Below, piece after piece: positions 1 through 8,796 of a DNA stretch of 64,000 bases (position 1 is its first letter; each line of letters starts with the position of its first letter). The stretch lies in assembly GCF_009684715.1 (NCBI RefSeq), contig NZ_CP016604.1, positions 1,751,262 to 1,815,261 of the forward strand. The letters run 5' to 3'. Made by a program: the position numbers and the translations under genes. The notes under the pieces were generated by a model. It searched no databases. It saw only the letters and a program-made list of their open reading frames with translations, and had not been told where the DNA came from. The stretch is from Otariodibacter oris. Its GTDB lineage: Bacteria > Pseudomonadota > Gammaproteobacteria > Enterobacterales > Pasteurellaceae.

Positions 1-2
1 AT

Positions 3-1559
3 TTATCTTTTGCCTTTCCAAAATCTGCTGGCTATAGCCGTGATGATTTCAATGATCGTGATTTAAATACAGATACTAAACAAATAAATCTTGATTTTGA
101 TAAAGAGTTTTCTACTTGGAATGTTGAACATCTTCTCAAGTATGGTGGACTTTATAGTAAAACAGATAAAAGTATGGTAAATAAAGATGGCTATCGTGGT
201 ATGAATGTACAATGGTGGGCTGACAACTTTTTCTGTGCAACACAAAATATCGATAATTACCCTGATATTACCTATGATCCAAGACCAGATAACTGGCCAA
301 CCGGATCTTGTGGTGGGAATTTAAGAGAAAATACGAATAATATTTTTAGTTATTTGATTCCTGTAAAAACGAAAAATACTGCATTATATTTAAGTGACAA
401 CATCACATTAACGAACTGGCTTAATTTAGATCTTAATTATCGTTATGACAAAATAAAACATAAACCAAGATATAATACTAATGTACCAGTACCTAAAGGA
501 ATGATTGCTGGGATTTTTGTTCCGTTACCAGGCAATGCCTATGGTACCAATGCAGAATGTGGATATAACACAGAATGTATGGATAACAATGTTGCAGAAA
601 ATTTATCTATTTTATTAAAGAATAAAACCTATAAACATCATTCTTACAATATTGGTTTGAATTTTGATCCTTTGGATTGGATGCGTTTCCAAGTTAAATA
701 TTCTAATGGATTTAGAGCGCCAACTTCTGATGAAATGTTTATGACATTTAAACATCCAAGTTTCTCTATTGCACCAAATTCAGAACTAAAACCAGAAATA
801 GCGAAAACTAAAGAGTTAGCATTAACTTTCTATAAAGATCAAAGTTTTGTGACCTTTAGTGCATTCCAAACAGATTATGATAACTTTATTGATCTAGTAT
901 TTGCGGGAGAACGCCCTGTTGATGTAGGTAGTGCAATAAATTATCCTTTCTATCAAAACCAAAATAGAGACAGTGCCAAAGTTAAAGGAATTGAGATCAA
1001 TTCTCGTCTTAATCTAGGTGATGTATATTCAACATTAAATGGATTCAGACTTGGCTATAAATTAACTTATCAAAAAGGCCGCGTGAAGGGCGTTGATCTT
1101 GATGATCAAGTACGTGATTTACCAATGAATGCAATCCAACCTACAACAATGGTTTATAACGTTGGTTATTCAACTCAAGATGATAAATATGGTATTGATT
1201 TCTTTATTACCAATGTGGCAGAGAAAAAACGTGGCGATACCTATAATATGTATTGGAAAACTCAGCAAGGTAATGGAAGTTTAGTTAAAGGCGAGCCTGT
1301 CACTGATAATAAATTATCATATCGTAATAAACGCTATACAACAATTGATGCGATAGCTTACGCTAGACCAATTAAAAACTTATTAGTTACTGCAGGTGTT
1401 TATAACTTGACTGATGAGAAATATGTCACATGGGATTCTGCTCGTTCAATTCGTGCAATTGGCACAGTTAATCGAATTGATCAGAATACAGGAGCCGGAT
1501 TTAAACGTTTTTATGCACCAGGTAGAAATTTCAGAGTTAATGCAGAACTTACATTCTAA
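3..1559 (+). CDS. TonB-dependent hemoglobin/haptoglobin-type receptor, C-terminal part
   Basis: The reading frame is open from the window edge (first full codon at 3), so the N-terminal signal peptide, TonB box and most of the plug are outside the window. What remains is the end of a 22-strand outer-membrane barrel with alternating aromatic/polar strands, the phrases FRAPTSDEMFMTFKHP and LKPEIAKTKELALTF, a YNLTDEKY turn and a terminal Phe (AELTF), which is the usual outer-membrane insertion signal. These phrases resemble the Hgp/HgbA hemoglobin and hemoglobin-haptoglobin receptors of Pasteurellaceae, which import heme iron with TonB-ExbB-ExbD energy. Two Cys pairs (ATQN region and CGYNTEC) sit in predicted extracellular loops. 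Exact ligand cannot be decided; transferrin/lactoferrin receptors belong to the same superfamily. A terminator follows directly. Confidence 0.85.
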   Translation, partial: LSFAFPKSAGYSRDDFNDRDLNTDTKQINLDFDKEFSTWNVEHLLKYGGLYSKTDKSMVNKDGYRGMNVQWWADNFFCATQNIDNYPDITYDPRPDNWPTGSCGGNLRENTNNIFSYLIPVKTKNTALYLSDNITLTNWLNLDLNYRYDKIKHKPRYNTNVPVPKGMIAGIFVPLPGNAYGTNAECGYNTECMDNNVAENLSILLKNKTYKHHSYNIGLNFDPLDWMRFQVKYSNGFRAPTSDEMFMTFKHPSFSIAPNSELKPEIAKTKELALTFYKDQSFVTFSAFQTDYDNFIDLVFAGERPVDVGSAINYPFYQNQNRDSAKVKGIEINSRLNLGDVYSTLNGFRLGYKLTYQKGRVKGVDLDDQVRDLPMNAIQPTTMVYNVGYSTQDDKYGIDFFITNVAEKKRGDTYNMYWKTQQGNGSLVKGEPVTDNKLSYRNKRYTTIDAIAYARPIKNLLVTAGVYNLTDEKYVTWDSARSIRAIGTVNRIDQNTGAGFKRFYAPGRNFRVNAELTF

Positions 1560-1578
1560 TTATTCTTAAGTGAGTAAA

Positions 1579-1608
1579 AAGATCCAGTTAGTGCTGGATC
1601 TTTTTTTT
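1579..1608. terminator. Bidirectional intrinsic terminator
   Basis: GATCCAG, a 6-nt loop and CTGGATC are followed by eight T on the plus strand. On the minus strand the mirror stem is followed by TTTTT. It ends the receptor gene. The stop codon of the converging minus-strand zinc-ribbon gene (1607-1609) lies inside the T-run, so one hairpin serves both transcripts. Confidence 0.85.
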
Positions 1609-1837
1609 AGCTAAATAACACACTCGATAAGCCAATAACGAGTACAAATATTAGTAACCAAATCAGATGAAACTTAATACTTTTACGATTAATTTCTGCA
1701 TTTTCTAGGCGACGTTGTTCAAGCTTTTGTTTATAAATTTCTAAATCTGCTTCTTTAAATGAAAAGCCACAATGTGGGCATTGTTCAACGGAATCACTAA
1801 TTTTTTTCCGACATTCTGGACAACGATTTAATGCCAT
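1607..1837 (-). CDS. Small zinc-ribbon membrane protein
   Basis: A 76-residue protein. The N-terminus has a CPECRKK...CPHCGFSF zinc ribbon (CxxC-x11-CxxC), then a charged, probably helical stretch (EIYKQKLEQRRLE), then one hydrophobic segment near the C-terminus (HLIWLLIFVLVIGLSSVLF). The ribbon should face the cytoplasm. I start it at the ATG before ALNRCPEC because AGGAA lies 7 nt upstream; a longer reading from an ATG 13 codons earlier would run back into menH. It begins 1 nt after the menH stop codon, so it is probably translated from the same mRNA. Function is unknown; similar zinc_ribbon_2 plus transmembrane proteins are common and uncharacterised. Confidence 0.7.
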   Translation of the reverse strand: MALNRCPECRKKISDSVEQCPHCGFSFKEADLEIYKQKLEQRRLENAEINRKSIKFHLIWLLIFVLVIGLSSVLFS

Positions 1838-1838
1838 A

Positions 1839-2615
1839 TTATTTCCTATTAATAATGTTAAGTAATGAATTTGCAAAAAGTTCTGGACTTGCTTGATGTG
1901 TATTATGTCCCGCTTTGGCGATTAATTGATAGGGTAGATTATATTGTTTTGCTATATTTTTAAATTTTTCATCTTTTTCACCAATAAGAAATTGAATATT
2001 TCTACTCTCCCATGGGAAATTTCCGTAAAAATCTTGTTTGGCTAGGCTAGTTGCTTCAAGCATTGATGCAATCTGCTTTCCATCATTATTTTTTTGCCTT
2101 GTTTCGATTAGATCTAACCGCTTGTCAGGATCTAAATTAGCGAATACAGGTTGATGATACCAATCAGTTAATACCGTGTTTAAATTTTCTGTTCGAAAAC
2201 GTTCTCCCCATGCCTTATCATTTTCCCAACGTAATGCTTTTTCTTCATCGGTTTTTAAACCGATGTTTGCACCTTCGAGGATTGTACCTAATAAGTTAGA
2301 TGGGTTCATTTGGAGAGTATAGTCAAGAGCAATCCTTCCACCGAGCGAGTAGCCAACTAACCAAAAAGGTTGTTGATCTAAGAGATGATTAAGAGTTTTA
2401 TCTAAAATAGCTCTCATATCTTCAAAACCTTGGCAGTGAATGTTTTTACTGAATGCGTGAAAAGGAAGATCGAGAGTAAGCGGTCGGATGCGGGGAATAT
2501 TTTGCAAATAGTGAACAACACAGACCCAATCTTGTTGAGAACCGAGTAACCCGTGGAGAAACACCACGGGTGTACCAGATGTTTTATGCCATTGATAAGC
2601 GAGCATATTAGTCAA
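1839..2615 (-). CDS. menH: MenH, SHCHC synthase (menaquinone pathway)
   Basis: An alpha/beta-hydrolase of 258 residues. MenH removes pyruvate from SEPHCHC, the MenD product, to give SHCHC in menaquinone synthesis. Visible features are the oxyanion-region HGLLGS near residue 21, the nucleophile elbow GYSLGG (Ser), and the C-terminal His in KAGHNTH. The ATG start overlaps the end of menD by 8 nt, so the two are translationally coupled and act in consecutive steps. Menaquinone is the electron carrier for fumarate reductase, encoded at 30945-34287. menB, menE, menC and menF are not in the window. Confidence 0.88.
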   Translation of the reverse strand: MTNMLAYQWHKTSGTPVVFLHGLLGSQQDWVCVVHYLQNIPRIRPLTLDLPFHAFSKNIHCQGFEDMRAILDKTLNHLLDQQPFWLVGYSLGGRIALDYTLQMNPSNLLGTILEGANIGLKTDEEKALRWENDKAWGERFRTENLNTVLTDWYHQPVFANLDPDKRLDLIETRQKNNDGKQIASMLEATSLAKQDFYGNFPWESRNIQFLIGEKDEKFKNIAKQYNLPYQLIAKAGHNTHQASPELFANSLLNIINRK

Positions 2616-4320
2616 TTTTAGCGCGAGAGATTTGCTCTAATAAGGATTTAAATAAACTACTACCCTCTTGATCATTGACTTTGATTTCAACGATAGTGAC
2701 TCCTTTTCGAATATAAGCTTGTTTTAATTTTGTGCTTAAATCTGCCCAAGTATATGGTCTAAGATAGTCTAAACCAAACATCGCTGCAATTTGTGAGAAT
2801 TCTAAATTATGAGATAAGCGGTAGTATTTCTCTTTAACCTTAGGATCGACAGGTAAAATATCAAAAATTGCCCCGCCATTATTATTAATCACAAATAAAA
2901 TCGTTGGTACCGTAATTTGGCGAAGAAGAGCAACAGAATTGAGATCATGTAATGCTGAGACATCACCAATAAAACCAATTGTTGGAATTTCACTACCGTT
3001 AGCGACGCCTGCCATGGTTGCAATTAAGCCATCAATACCGCTTGCTCCACGGTTAGTGTAAACGGGGTAGCCTTCTGGTAATTTGCATAATGCATCGACT
3101 AAACGAACGAATAAACTATTGCCTAAGAAAAGGTTACCATTGGTTGGTAATACACGTTCAATATGATGTGCAAGTGCTGCTTCGTTTAGGTTTCCACCAA
3201 CTTGTTTCTCAATAAAATCTGCACAGAATTGAGATAATGCTAATGGTTCAAGTAACCATGGTTTTTGACGAAGTGGTGGATGCACACGCGTAAAATGATG
3301 GGCTTTAGCCACAAAACGAGTTTGATGGTGTGCATTCGGATTGAGATAATCTTGTGATTCTTCCACAACCCAATATTCACCCCTAAATGCAGTTAAAAAT
3401 TGATTAACACGTTTACTCACAATTTGTGAGCCAAATTGCACCACAATATCTGCTTGTAATAAACGTTGCTCAACAGTTTTATTGGATAACCAAATATCTG
3501 CGTAAGGTAAATTTGTTTCAACCCCAGATTGCACATCCGTAATTAAGCACCAACCGAGTGTTTCTGCCCAAGATTTCAATCCCATGCCTTGTTCTAATGG
3601 CAATTTACCGACAACAACGACACCGCGTTTTGTTCGCCAATAATCCCAATGTTCATGCATTAACACGTCTTTTTGATTTGCTTGGCGATCTATCCATTGT
3701 GTTTTAGGTTGGTTTAACCAACGTTGAATTGGCGCAAGCCAAGGATCTTGTTCAATTGCCTGTTCATCGGCTTCGTATAGTGGTTCAGCAAAAGGCGCAT
3801 TGACATGAACAACACCACTTTGTTGTGCTTGTTTCACGCAAGCATGCTCAATGACTGAAACAAGCCAATTAGCACTAAAGTTAGGGCTTGCTTTGGGTAA
3901 ATTGACTGAGGCAACAGTATATTCGCCAAAAATATTTTGTTGTTGAATTGCTTGGTTTGCCCCACAGCCAATAAGTTCTGGTGGGCGATCTGCCGTTAAT
4001 ACAATTAATTTATGATGGGTAAGTTGAGCTTCAATAATTGCTGGAAATAAGTTAGCCACAGCGGTGCCTGAAGTGACAATAATCGCCACAGGATCTTTGG
4101 TCGCTTTTGTTAATCCAAGGGCATAAAAAGCAAGCCCTCTTTCATCAAAATGGGTATGACACTCTGCTTGATTTTGATTTTCTAAGTGTAAAGCTTCTAA
4201 TGTTAATGGCGTAGAACGTGAGCCAGGGGCAATACAAAAATGTTTAACACCATATCGAAGGAGGGCATTCAAGACAACTCTAGCCCAAGAACGGTTAAAG
4301 GTGCTGGTATTTATCATCAT
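2608..4320 (-). CDS. menD: MenD, SEPHCHC synthase
   Basis: A thiamine-diphosphate enzyme that joins 2-oxoglutarate-derived succinic semialdehyde to isochorismate, the first committed step of menaquinone synthesis. The N-terminal PYR domain begins ARVVLNALLRYGVKHFCIAPG and contains the conserved HFDERGLAFYALG segment with the catalytic Glu. The C-terminal PP domain has GDVSALHDLNS...NNNGG, the ThDP/Mg motif. I use the ATG at 4320 (MMINTSTF), preceded by AGGGAAG; a longer frame from 4368 has no ribosome site. Length is about 570 residues, as expected for the family. A USS inverted pair lies just upstream, and menH follows with an overlap. Confidence 0.93.
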   Translation of the reverse strand: MMINTSTFNRSWARVVLNALLRYGVKHFCIAPGSRSTPLTLEALHLENQNQAECHTHFDERGLAFYALGLTKATKDPVAIIVTSGTAVANLFPAIIEAQLTHHKLIVLTADRPPELIGCGANQAIQQQNIFGEYTVASVNLPKASPNFSANWLVSVIEHACVKQAQQSGVVHVNAPFAEPLYEADEQAIEQDPWLAPIQRWLNQPKTQWIDRQANQKDVLMHEHWDYWRTKRGVVVVGKLPLEQGMGLKSWAETLGWCLITDVQSGVETNLPYADIWLSNKTVEQRLLQADIVVQFGSQIVSKRVNQFLTAFRGEYWVVEESQDYLNPNAHHQTRFVAKAHHFTRVHPPLRQKPWLLEPLALSQFCADFIEKQVGGNLNEAALAHHIERVLPTNGNLFLGNSLFVRLVDALCKLPEGYPVYTNRGASGIDGLIATMAGVANGSEIPTIGFIGDVSALHDLNSVALLRQITVPTILFVINNNGGAIFDILPVDPKVKEKYYRLSHNLEFSQIAAMFGLDYLRPYTWADLSTKLKQAYIRKGVTIVEIKVNDQEGSSLFKSLLEQISRAKID

Positions 4321-4346
4321 TTTTCTTCCCTTTAATTTTGTAAAAT

Positions 4347-4404
4347 ATAAGCGGTTAGATTGTAACAAATTTTTGCAAAAATAAGATCGAATTTAACCGC
4401 TTAT
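4347..4404. repeat. Inverted pair of DNA uptake signal sequences
   Basis: ATAAGCGGTTAGATT (core at 4347-4355) and its near-complement AATTTAACCGCTTAT (core at 4396-4404) face each other, with TTTTGCAAAAA between them. Each is a one-mismatch copy of the Apl-type uptake core ACAAGCGGT. Inverted USS pairs in intergenic DNA are known to double as terminators in Pasteurellaceae; this one lies downstream of trpB, between it and menD, and could end the trpB transcript. Confidence 0.7.
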
Positions 4405-4472
4405 TGAAAATAAATCCAGTATTATTCTATTAATAATTATAAGAATATTGTACTCGTACTTATTTTCAGAAA

Positions 4473-5678
4473 TTAAAGGGTGATTTTAGTTAATACAAAA
4501 TCAATATCTTTATCGCCTCGTCCTGATAAATTCACTAATAAGCGTTTTTCTGGGCCAAGTTCTTTAGCTCGTCGTAGGGCATAAGCAACAGCGTGGGAAC
4601 TTTCGAGGGCTGGGATGATTCCTTCTTCACGAGATAAACGCAGGAAGGCATCTAAACATTCTTTATCTGTAGCGATTTCATATCGACCTCGCCCAGTATC
4701 TTTTAAATAACAATGTTGAGGACCTACACCAGGGTAATCTAAACCTGAGGCAATAGAGTGTACTTCTGCAGGCGTGCCATCTTCTTCTTGTAGGTAATAA
4801 CAATTAAAGCCTTGGATATTACCGAATTTTCCTAATGATAAGGTAGCCGCGTGGCGACCTGCTTTATCTAACCCTTCGCCTGCGGGTTCGACGCCTACTA
4901 GATCCACGGATGGTTCATCAATAAATGCATTGAACAACCCGATAGCATTAGATCCTCCACCAACACAAGCGATCACTTCATCAGGTAATCCGCCATATTG
5001 GCTTTCAAATTGAGCTTTAGCCTCATGTCCCACTATACTTTGGAAATAGGCCACCATTTCTGGATAAGGGGCTGGACCGACAACCGATCCAATGGCAAAC
5101 ATACTTTCATCAAGTTGTTCCATATAAGAGGCAAAAGCACTATCTACCGCTTCTTTTAAGGTTCCTGCACCTTCTGATACTGGCACTAATTTAGCGCCTA
5201 AAATTTTCATACGAGAAACATTTGGATGCTCTTTGGCAATATCAACGACACCCATGTGAATTTCACACGCCAAGCCAAGTAATGCAGCTGCGGTGGCTAA
5301 AGCGACACCGTGCTGTCCTGCGCCTGTTTCCGCAATCACTTTTTTCTTACCTAATTTTTTAGCTAATAATACTTCACCAATGCAATGATTGATTTTATGA
5401 GCTCCCGTATGGTTGAGATCTTCTCTTTTTAAAAAAATCTGAGCCCCTGATTGAGAAAGTGTTCTTGCATGATAAATAGGGCTTGGGCGTCCTACAAATG
5501 TGGCTTGAAGACGTTTCATTTCAGCGATAAATTCTTCGTCATGAATAATTTTACGAAATCCTTCTTCGATTTCTGCTAATGCTGTAACTAATGCGGGGTG
5601 TTGAATTTTCCCGCCGTGTTTTCCAAGATTGCCGTTTTGATCTGGCGTGATAAATGGGTTGAGTGATTCTTGAGCCAT
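4473..5678 (-). CDS. trpB: Tryptophan synthase beta chain (no trpA beside it)
   Basis: A 401-residue PLP enzyme joining indole and serine. Visible are the PLP lysine in NHTGAHKIN (K95), the catalytic Glu in ETGAGQHG, the phosphate loop GGGSNAIG and the C-terminal [11 protein letters not shown]. The start has a good AAGGAAG site. In most bacteria trpA follows trpB with overlap; here only 104 nt with a USS pair, then menD, follow. The text HTGAHKIN and the N-terminal [15 protein letters not shown] differ from the usual enteric/Haemophilus form (HGGAHKTN), suggesting a different lineage or a transferred gene. It could work with a remote TrpA or act as an indole salvage enzyme. A TrpR-like palindrome lies 32 nt upstream; the rest of the ~300-nt upstream region is A+T-rich without other clear features. 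Confidence 0.92.
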   Translation of the reverse strand: MAQESLNPFITPDQNGNLGKHGGKIQHPALVTALAEIEEGFRKIIHDEEFIAEMKRLQATFVGRPSPIYHARTLSQSGAQIFLKREDLNHTGAHKINHCIGEVLLAKKLGKKKVIAETGAGQHGVALATAAALLGLACEIHMGVVDIAKEHPNVSRMKILGAKLVPVSEGAGTLKEAVDSAFASYMEQLDESMFAIGSVVGPAPYPEMVAYFQSIVGHEAKAQFESQYGGLPDEVIACVGGGSNAIGLFNAFIDEPSVDLVGVEPAGEGLDKAGRHAATLSLGKFGNIQGFNCYYLQEEDGTPAEVHSIASGLDYPGVGPQHCYLKDTGRGRYEIATDKECLDAFLRLSREEGIIPALESSHAVAYALRRAKELGPEKRLLVNLSGRGDKDIDFVLTKITL

Positions 5679-5709
5679 GTTTCTTCCTTATAACATTTTG
5701 TATTATTAA

Positions 5710-5723
5710 ACTATTTTAATAGT
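5710..5723. promoter_or_regulatory. Candidate TrpR operator upstream of trpB
   Basis: ACTATTTTAATAGT is a palindrome. It resembles the TrpR operator core ACTAGTTAACTAGT, with the outer ACTA...TAGT half-sites intact. It lies 32-45 nt before the trpB start, overlapping the position where a -10 (TAAAAT on the minus strand) could lie. The match is suggestive only; A+T-rich DNA makes such palindromes fairly likely by chance. Confidence 0.35.
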
Positions 5724-5939
5724 ACAACATAAATAAAAAAGAATATAGGGTTTATTCTATAAAAATTCTATAACAGGTATCTAGAAATGATGGACCACAC
5801 AATAATAATTCCCTCGTAGCCAAAATCTTTTTTAATAATACATATAGAAATTCTTATCGTATTCAACACATAGTATAAAAAATAATACAATGCTAACCTA
5901 ATAATTATAGAGGGAATAAGTAGAGAGGGATATGGTTGC

Positions 5940-5968
5940 AAAAACCCCGATATTGTAATATCGAGGTT
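5940..5968 (-). terminator. Intrinsic terminator after tRNA-Ala
   Basis: On the minus strand AACCTCGATAT, loop TACA, ATATCGGGGTT (one G-T pair), then TTTTT. It begins 8 nt after the tRNA-Ala CCA end. Confidence 0.85.
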
Positions 5969-5975
5969 CTGTATT

Positions 5976-6052
<77 letters not shown>

Positions 6053-6129
6053 AAAGCGGGAGAGATAATATGCTCTCTCACTTTTTCTGTCAATGTGAAA
6101 ATTTAAACACTTTATTGAGTGTTTAAAAA

Positions 6130-7575
6130 CTAGCTAGCATTCGCTTGGATAAAGTTAATAGCTTTCTCAATACGAGTAAGAGTACGCTCTTTACCTACTA
6201 ATTTTGCGGTAATATCCATTGATGGTGATTGCCCTGTACCAGTTACAGCTAAACGGAATGGCATACCGACTTTACCCATCCCAATTTCTAATTCTTGGGC
6301 TGTTTGATTCATTGCCTCATGAATATTTTCTACAGTCCAATCAGTACAAGTGGTCAGTTTCTCTAAAAGTTTTGTAAGTGGTGCAATTGCTGCTTCTTTG
6401 AAGTTTTTAGCTACTGCTTTTGCATCGTAAGCATCAAAATCTTCATAGAAATAGCGACTTGCTGTTGCCATTTCTTTTAAGGTCTTACAACGTTCTCCAA
6501 GAACACTGACAATTTCGCTAAGAGCAGGACCATTTGAATAATTGATGGCTTGGTCTTTCATATGCCATTCTAGGTGTTTAGCCACATACTCAGGATCTAA
6601 GGAACGAATATAATGTTGGTTGACCCATTGCAACTTATCCGTATTAAATGCACTTGCAGAACGGCTCACCGCTTCAAGATTAAATAAATCAATCATTTCT
6701 TCACGGCTAAAGATTTCTTGGTCACCATGCCCCCAACCTAAACGAACAAGATAGTTAACTAATGCTTCCGGCAAATAGCCATCATCTCTATATTGCATTA
6801 CGCTAACTGCGCCGTGACGTTTCGATAATTTTTGTCCATCATCCCCTAAAATCATTGAAACGTGAGCATAAGTTGGAATAGGTGCGCCTAATGCTTTCAA
6901 AATATTAATTTGGCGGGGTGTATTATTGATATGATCTTCACCTCGCACAACGTGAGTAATGCCCATATCCCAGTCATCTACCACGACACAGAAATTATAA
7001 GTTGGTGAACCATCGGTACGACGAATGATGAGATCATCTAATTCACCATTGCTAATTTCAATACGTCCACGAACAGCATCTTCAAACACAACTGAGCCTT
7101 CTGTTGGGTTCAAGAAACGTACCACATGAGGCGCATTTTTATTATCAGGAGTAGGATGAGTTAAACAATAGCGGTCATAGCGAGGTTTTTCTTTGTTGGC
7201 TTCTTGTGTATGACGAAGTTCTTCTAAACGCTCTTTTGTACAATAGCAACGATAAGCAAGTCCTTGTTCTAACATTTGATCAATGACTTGGTTATAACGC
7301 TCAAATCTTTTAGTTTGATAAAAAGGGCCATGTTCCCATGATAAATTCAACCATTCCATTCCTTCAAGGATCGCCTGTGTTGCTTCTGGGGTAGAACGCT
7401 CTAAATCGGTGTCTTCAATACGTAATACAAATTCACCTCGGTTGTGTTTTGCATATAACCACGAATAGAGTGCTGTTCTTGCTCCACCAACATGTAAATA
7501 ACCTGTTGGACTTGGTGCGAAGCGTGTTCTCACTTTTACATTTGGATCAAGAGGGAAAAGGGTTTCAATTTTCAT
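6130..7575 (-). CDS. gltX: Glutamyl-tRNA synthetase
   Basis: A class I synthetase that charges tRNA-Glu, about 481 residues, full family length. The ATP-binding HIGH-type motif is in [15 protein letters not shown] near the N-terminus, and the KMSKS-type loop is [11 protein letters not shown]. The glutamate-specific [10 protein letters not shown] segment is also present. I take the ATG at 7575 ([10 protein letters not shown]); four codons upstream is a GTG with no better ribosome site. It is followed by the tRNA-Ala gene on the same strand, 78 nt downstream. Confidence 0.95.
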   Translation of the reverse strand: MKIETLFPLDPNVKVRTRFAPSPTGYLHVGGARTALYSWLYAKHNRGEFVLRIEDTDLERSTPEATQAILEGMEWLNLSWEHGPFYQTKRFERYNQVIDQMLEQGLAYRCYCTKERLEELRHTQEANKEKPRYDRYCLTHPTPDNKNAPHVVRFLNPTEGSVVFEDAVRGRIEISNGELDDLIIRRTDGSPTYNFCVVVDDWDMGITHVVRGEDHINNTPRQINILKALGAPIPTYAHVSMILGDDGQKLSKRHGAVSVMQYRDDGYLPEALVNYLVRLGWGHGDQEIFSREEMIDLFNLEAVSRSASAFNTDKLQWVNQHYIRSLDPEYVAKHLEWHMKDQAINYSNGPALSEIVSVLGERCKTLKEMATASRYFYEDFDAYDAKAVAKNFKEAAIAPLTKLLEKLTTCTDWTVENIHEAMNQTAQELEIGMGKVGMPFRLAVTGTGQSPSMDITAKLVGKERTLTRIEKAINFIQANAS

Positions 7576-7701
7576 TTTATATTTCACTATTTATTAAGAC
7601 AAAGATGGATCTATTCTACTCTACCTGAACGGGAATAGTAGTAAAAAATGCAGTAAATTGATGATTTTTGCGACGAATAATAGTATTTTTATAAAAATTG
7701 A

Positions 7702-7729
7702 TTGACTGAAATATTAAGCTCCCTATAAT
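7702..7729 (+). promoter_or_regulatory. Strong promoter of the tRNA-Val cluster
   Basis: TTGACT (7702-7707), 16-bp spacer, TATAAT (7724-7729), then a G+C-rich discriminator GCTGTCCC. That discriminator is typical of growth-rate-controlled stable-RNA promoters. The first tRNA-Val begins 16 nt after the -10. Confidence 0.8.
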
Positions 7730-7745
7730 GCTGTCCCACAACAAC

Positions 7746-7821
7746 GGGCGATTAGCTCAGTTGGGAGAGCACCTCCCTTACAAGGAGGGGGTCACTGGTT
7801 CGAGACCGGTATCGCCCACCA
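7746..7821 (+). tRNA. tRNA-Val (TAC anticodon), copy 1
   Basis: A 76-nt cloverleaf with encoded CCA. Acceptor GGGCGAT/ATCGCCC; anticodon arm CCTCC CTTACAA GGAGG with anticodon TAC. First of four identical copies read from the promoter at 7702-7729. Confidence 0.97.
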
Positions 7822-7866
7822 CTCTATTTCAATATAGTTTGTTCTGTTGTTGTAGCTTAAACTAAC

Positions 7867-7942
7867 GGGCGATTAGCTCAGTTGGGAGAGCACCTCCCTT
7901 ACAAGGAGGGGGTCACTGGTTCGAGACCGGTATCGCCCACCA
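7867..7942 (+). tRNA. tRNA-Val (TAC anticodon), copy 2
   Basis: Identical over all 76 nt to the copy at 7746-7821. The 45-nt spacer before it is unrelated to the other spacers. Confidence 0.97.
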
Positions 7943-7980
7943 CTCTTTAGTTTAAGTTCCCATGATTTTAAGTCTCAAGT

Positions 7981-8056
7981 GGGCGATTAGCTCAGTTGGG
8001 AGAGCACCTCCCTTACAAGGAGGGGGTCACTGGTTCGAGACCGGTATCGCCCACCA
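7981..8056 (+). tRNA. tRNA-Val (TAC anticodon), copy 3
   Basis: Identical over all 76 nt to copies 1 and 2; the spacer before it is 38 nt. Confidence 0.97.
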
Positions 8057-8100
8057 CTTAAGACTTAAGTCAGCCGATTATAACCTATGTGTTATCATTC

Positions 8101-8176
8101 GGGCGATTAGCTCAGTTGGGAGAGCACCTCCCTTACAAGGAGGGGGTCACTGGTTCGAGACCGGTATCGCCCACCA
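8101..8176 (+). tRNA. tRNA-Val (TAC anticodon), copy 4
   Basis: Identical over all 76 nt to the other three copies; the spacer before it is 44 nt. No clear hairpin terminator follows; the DNA beyond is T-rich. Confidence 0.97.
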
Positions 8177-8647
8177 TTTTATCCTATCAATACTATTTTC
8201 AAGTTATTATTCTATTATTTTATCCCTTTGTCTCCCTCAATTTTTACACTAGATTTGAATCATTTTATTACTGTAATATTGTGATATTATTTCCCCTAAA
8301 TATATTTCTTTTATGTTATTTTCTTAATTATTCACTAAAATAAAACAGTCTATATACTTTGTGATTTTATGAGTTAATTTTAACTTTTTTGTTTGTTATT
8401 TGTTCTTTTTTTGCTTTATGTTTATACTAGTTTTTTTTGTAATTAGGTTAAATAGATAATTTTTTACTAAAATAAATATTGAATATTATTTATATTTATC
8501 AAATAGTTATATTTTATTTTTGTATTTTTATAACAATGTTTGATATATGTGGTTGTTTTGTTTAAAAATTGTTTATTTTTTGTAAAAAAATATTTTGTGA
8601 TTTTTTTTTAAAAGTTGTATGATTGCTTCCGGTCGAGTAAAAAATAC
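8177..8647. other. A+T-rich intergenic region, no gene seen
   Basis: About 470 nt of very T-rich DNA between the last tRNA-Val and the promoter of the decarboxylase operon. I see no credible gene, terminator stem or repeat in it. The low complexity would suit bent DNA or nucleoid-protein (H-NS-like) binding, but that is inference. Confidence 0.5.
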
Positions 8648-8675
8648 TTGCTGACATGGTTTGTAACAATATAAC
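8648..8675 (+). promoter_or_regulatory. Candidate promoter of the decarboxylase-permease operon
   Basis: TTGCTG (8648-8653), 16-bp spacer, TATAAC (8670-8675). Predicted transcription start near 8682, giving a leader of about 115 nt before the start codon at 8797. Confidence 0.5.
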
Positions 8676-8683
8676 TATGCCTG

Positions 8684-8756
8684 GAAGAATGAATTAACAA
8701 AAGGATAGTTCTTTTAGGAAAAATGCCATAGATTTAAGACATTCTTCTGTTAATTC
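8684..8756 (+). promoter_or_regulatory. Leader with two crossing complementary pairs
   Basis: GAAGAATG (8684-8691) is complementary to CATTCTTC (8740-8747), and GAATTAAC (8691-8698) to GTTAATTC (8749-8756). The order A-B-A'-B' means the two 8-bp helices cannot nest: they form a pseudoknot or are alternatives. This would be unusual for a plain leader and could be a regulatory RNA element or an operator made of exchanged half-sites. Confidence 0.4.
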
Positions 8757-8796
8757 TCTAAATATAAATTCTAAATAATTATGCAGGAGAAAAATT

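Noticed and set aside
7962..8343. Open frames with the repeated text SSVGRAPPLQGGGHWF or LAQLGEHLPYKEGV
   Set aside because: These are translations of the tRNA-Val genes; the repetition is from the tandem tRNA copies.
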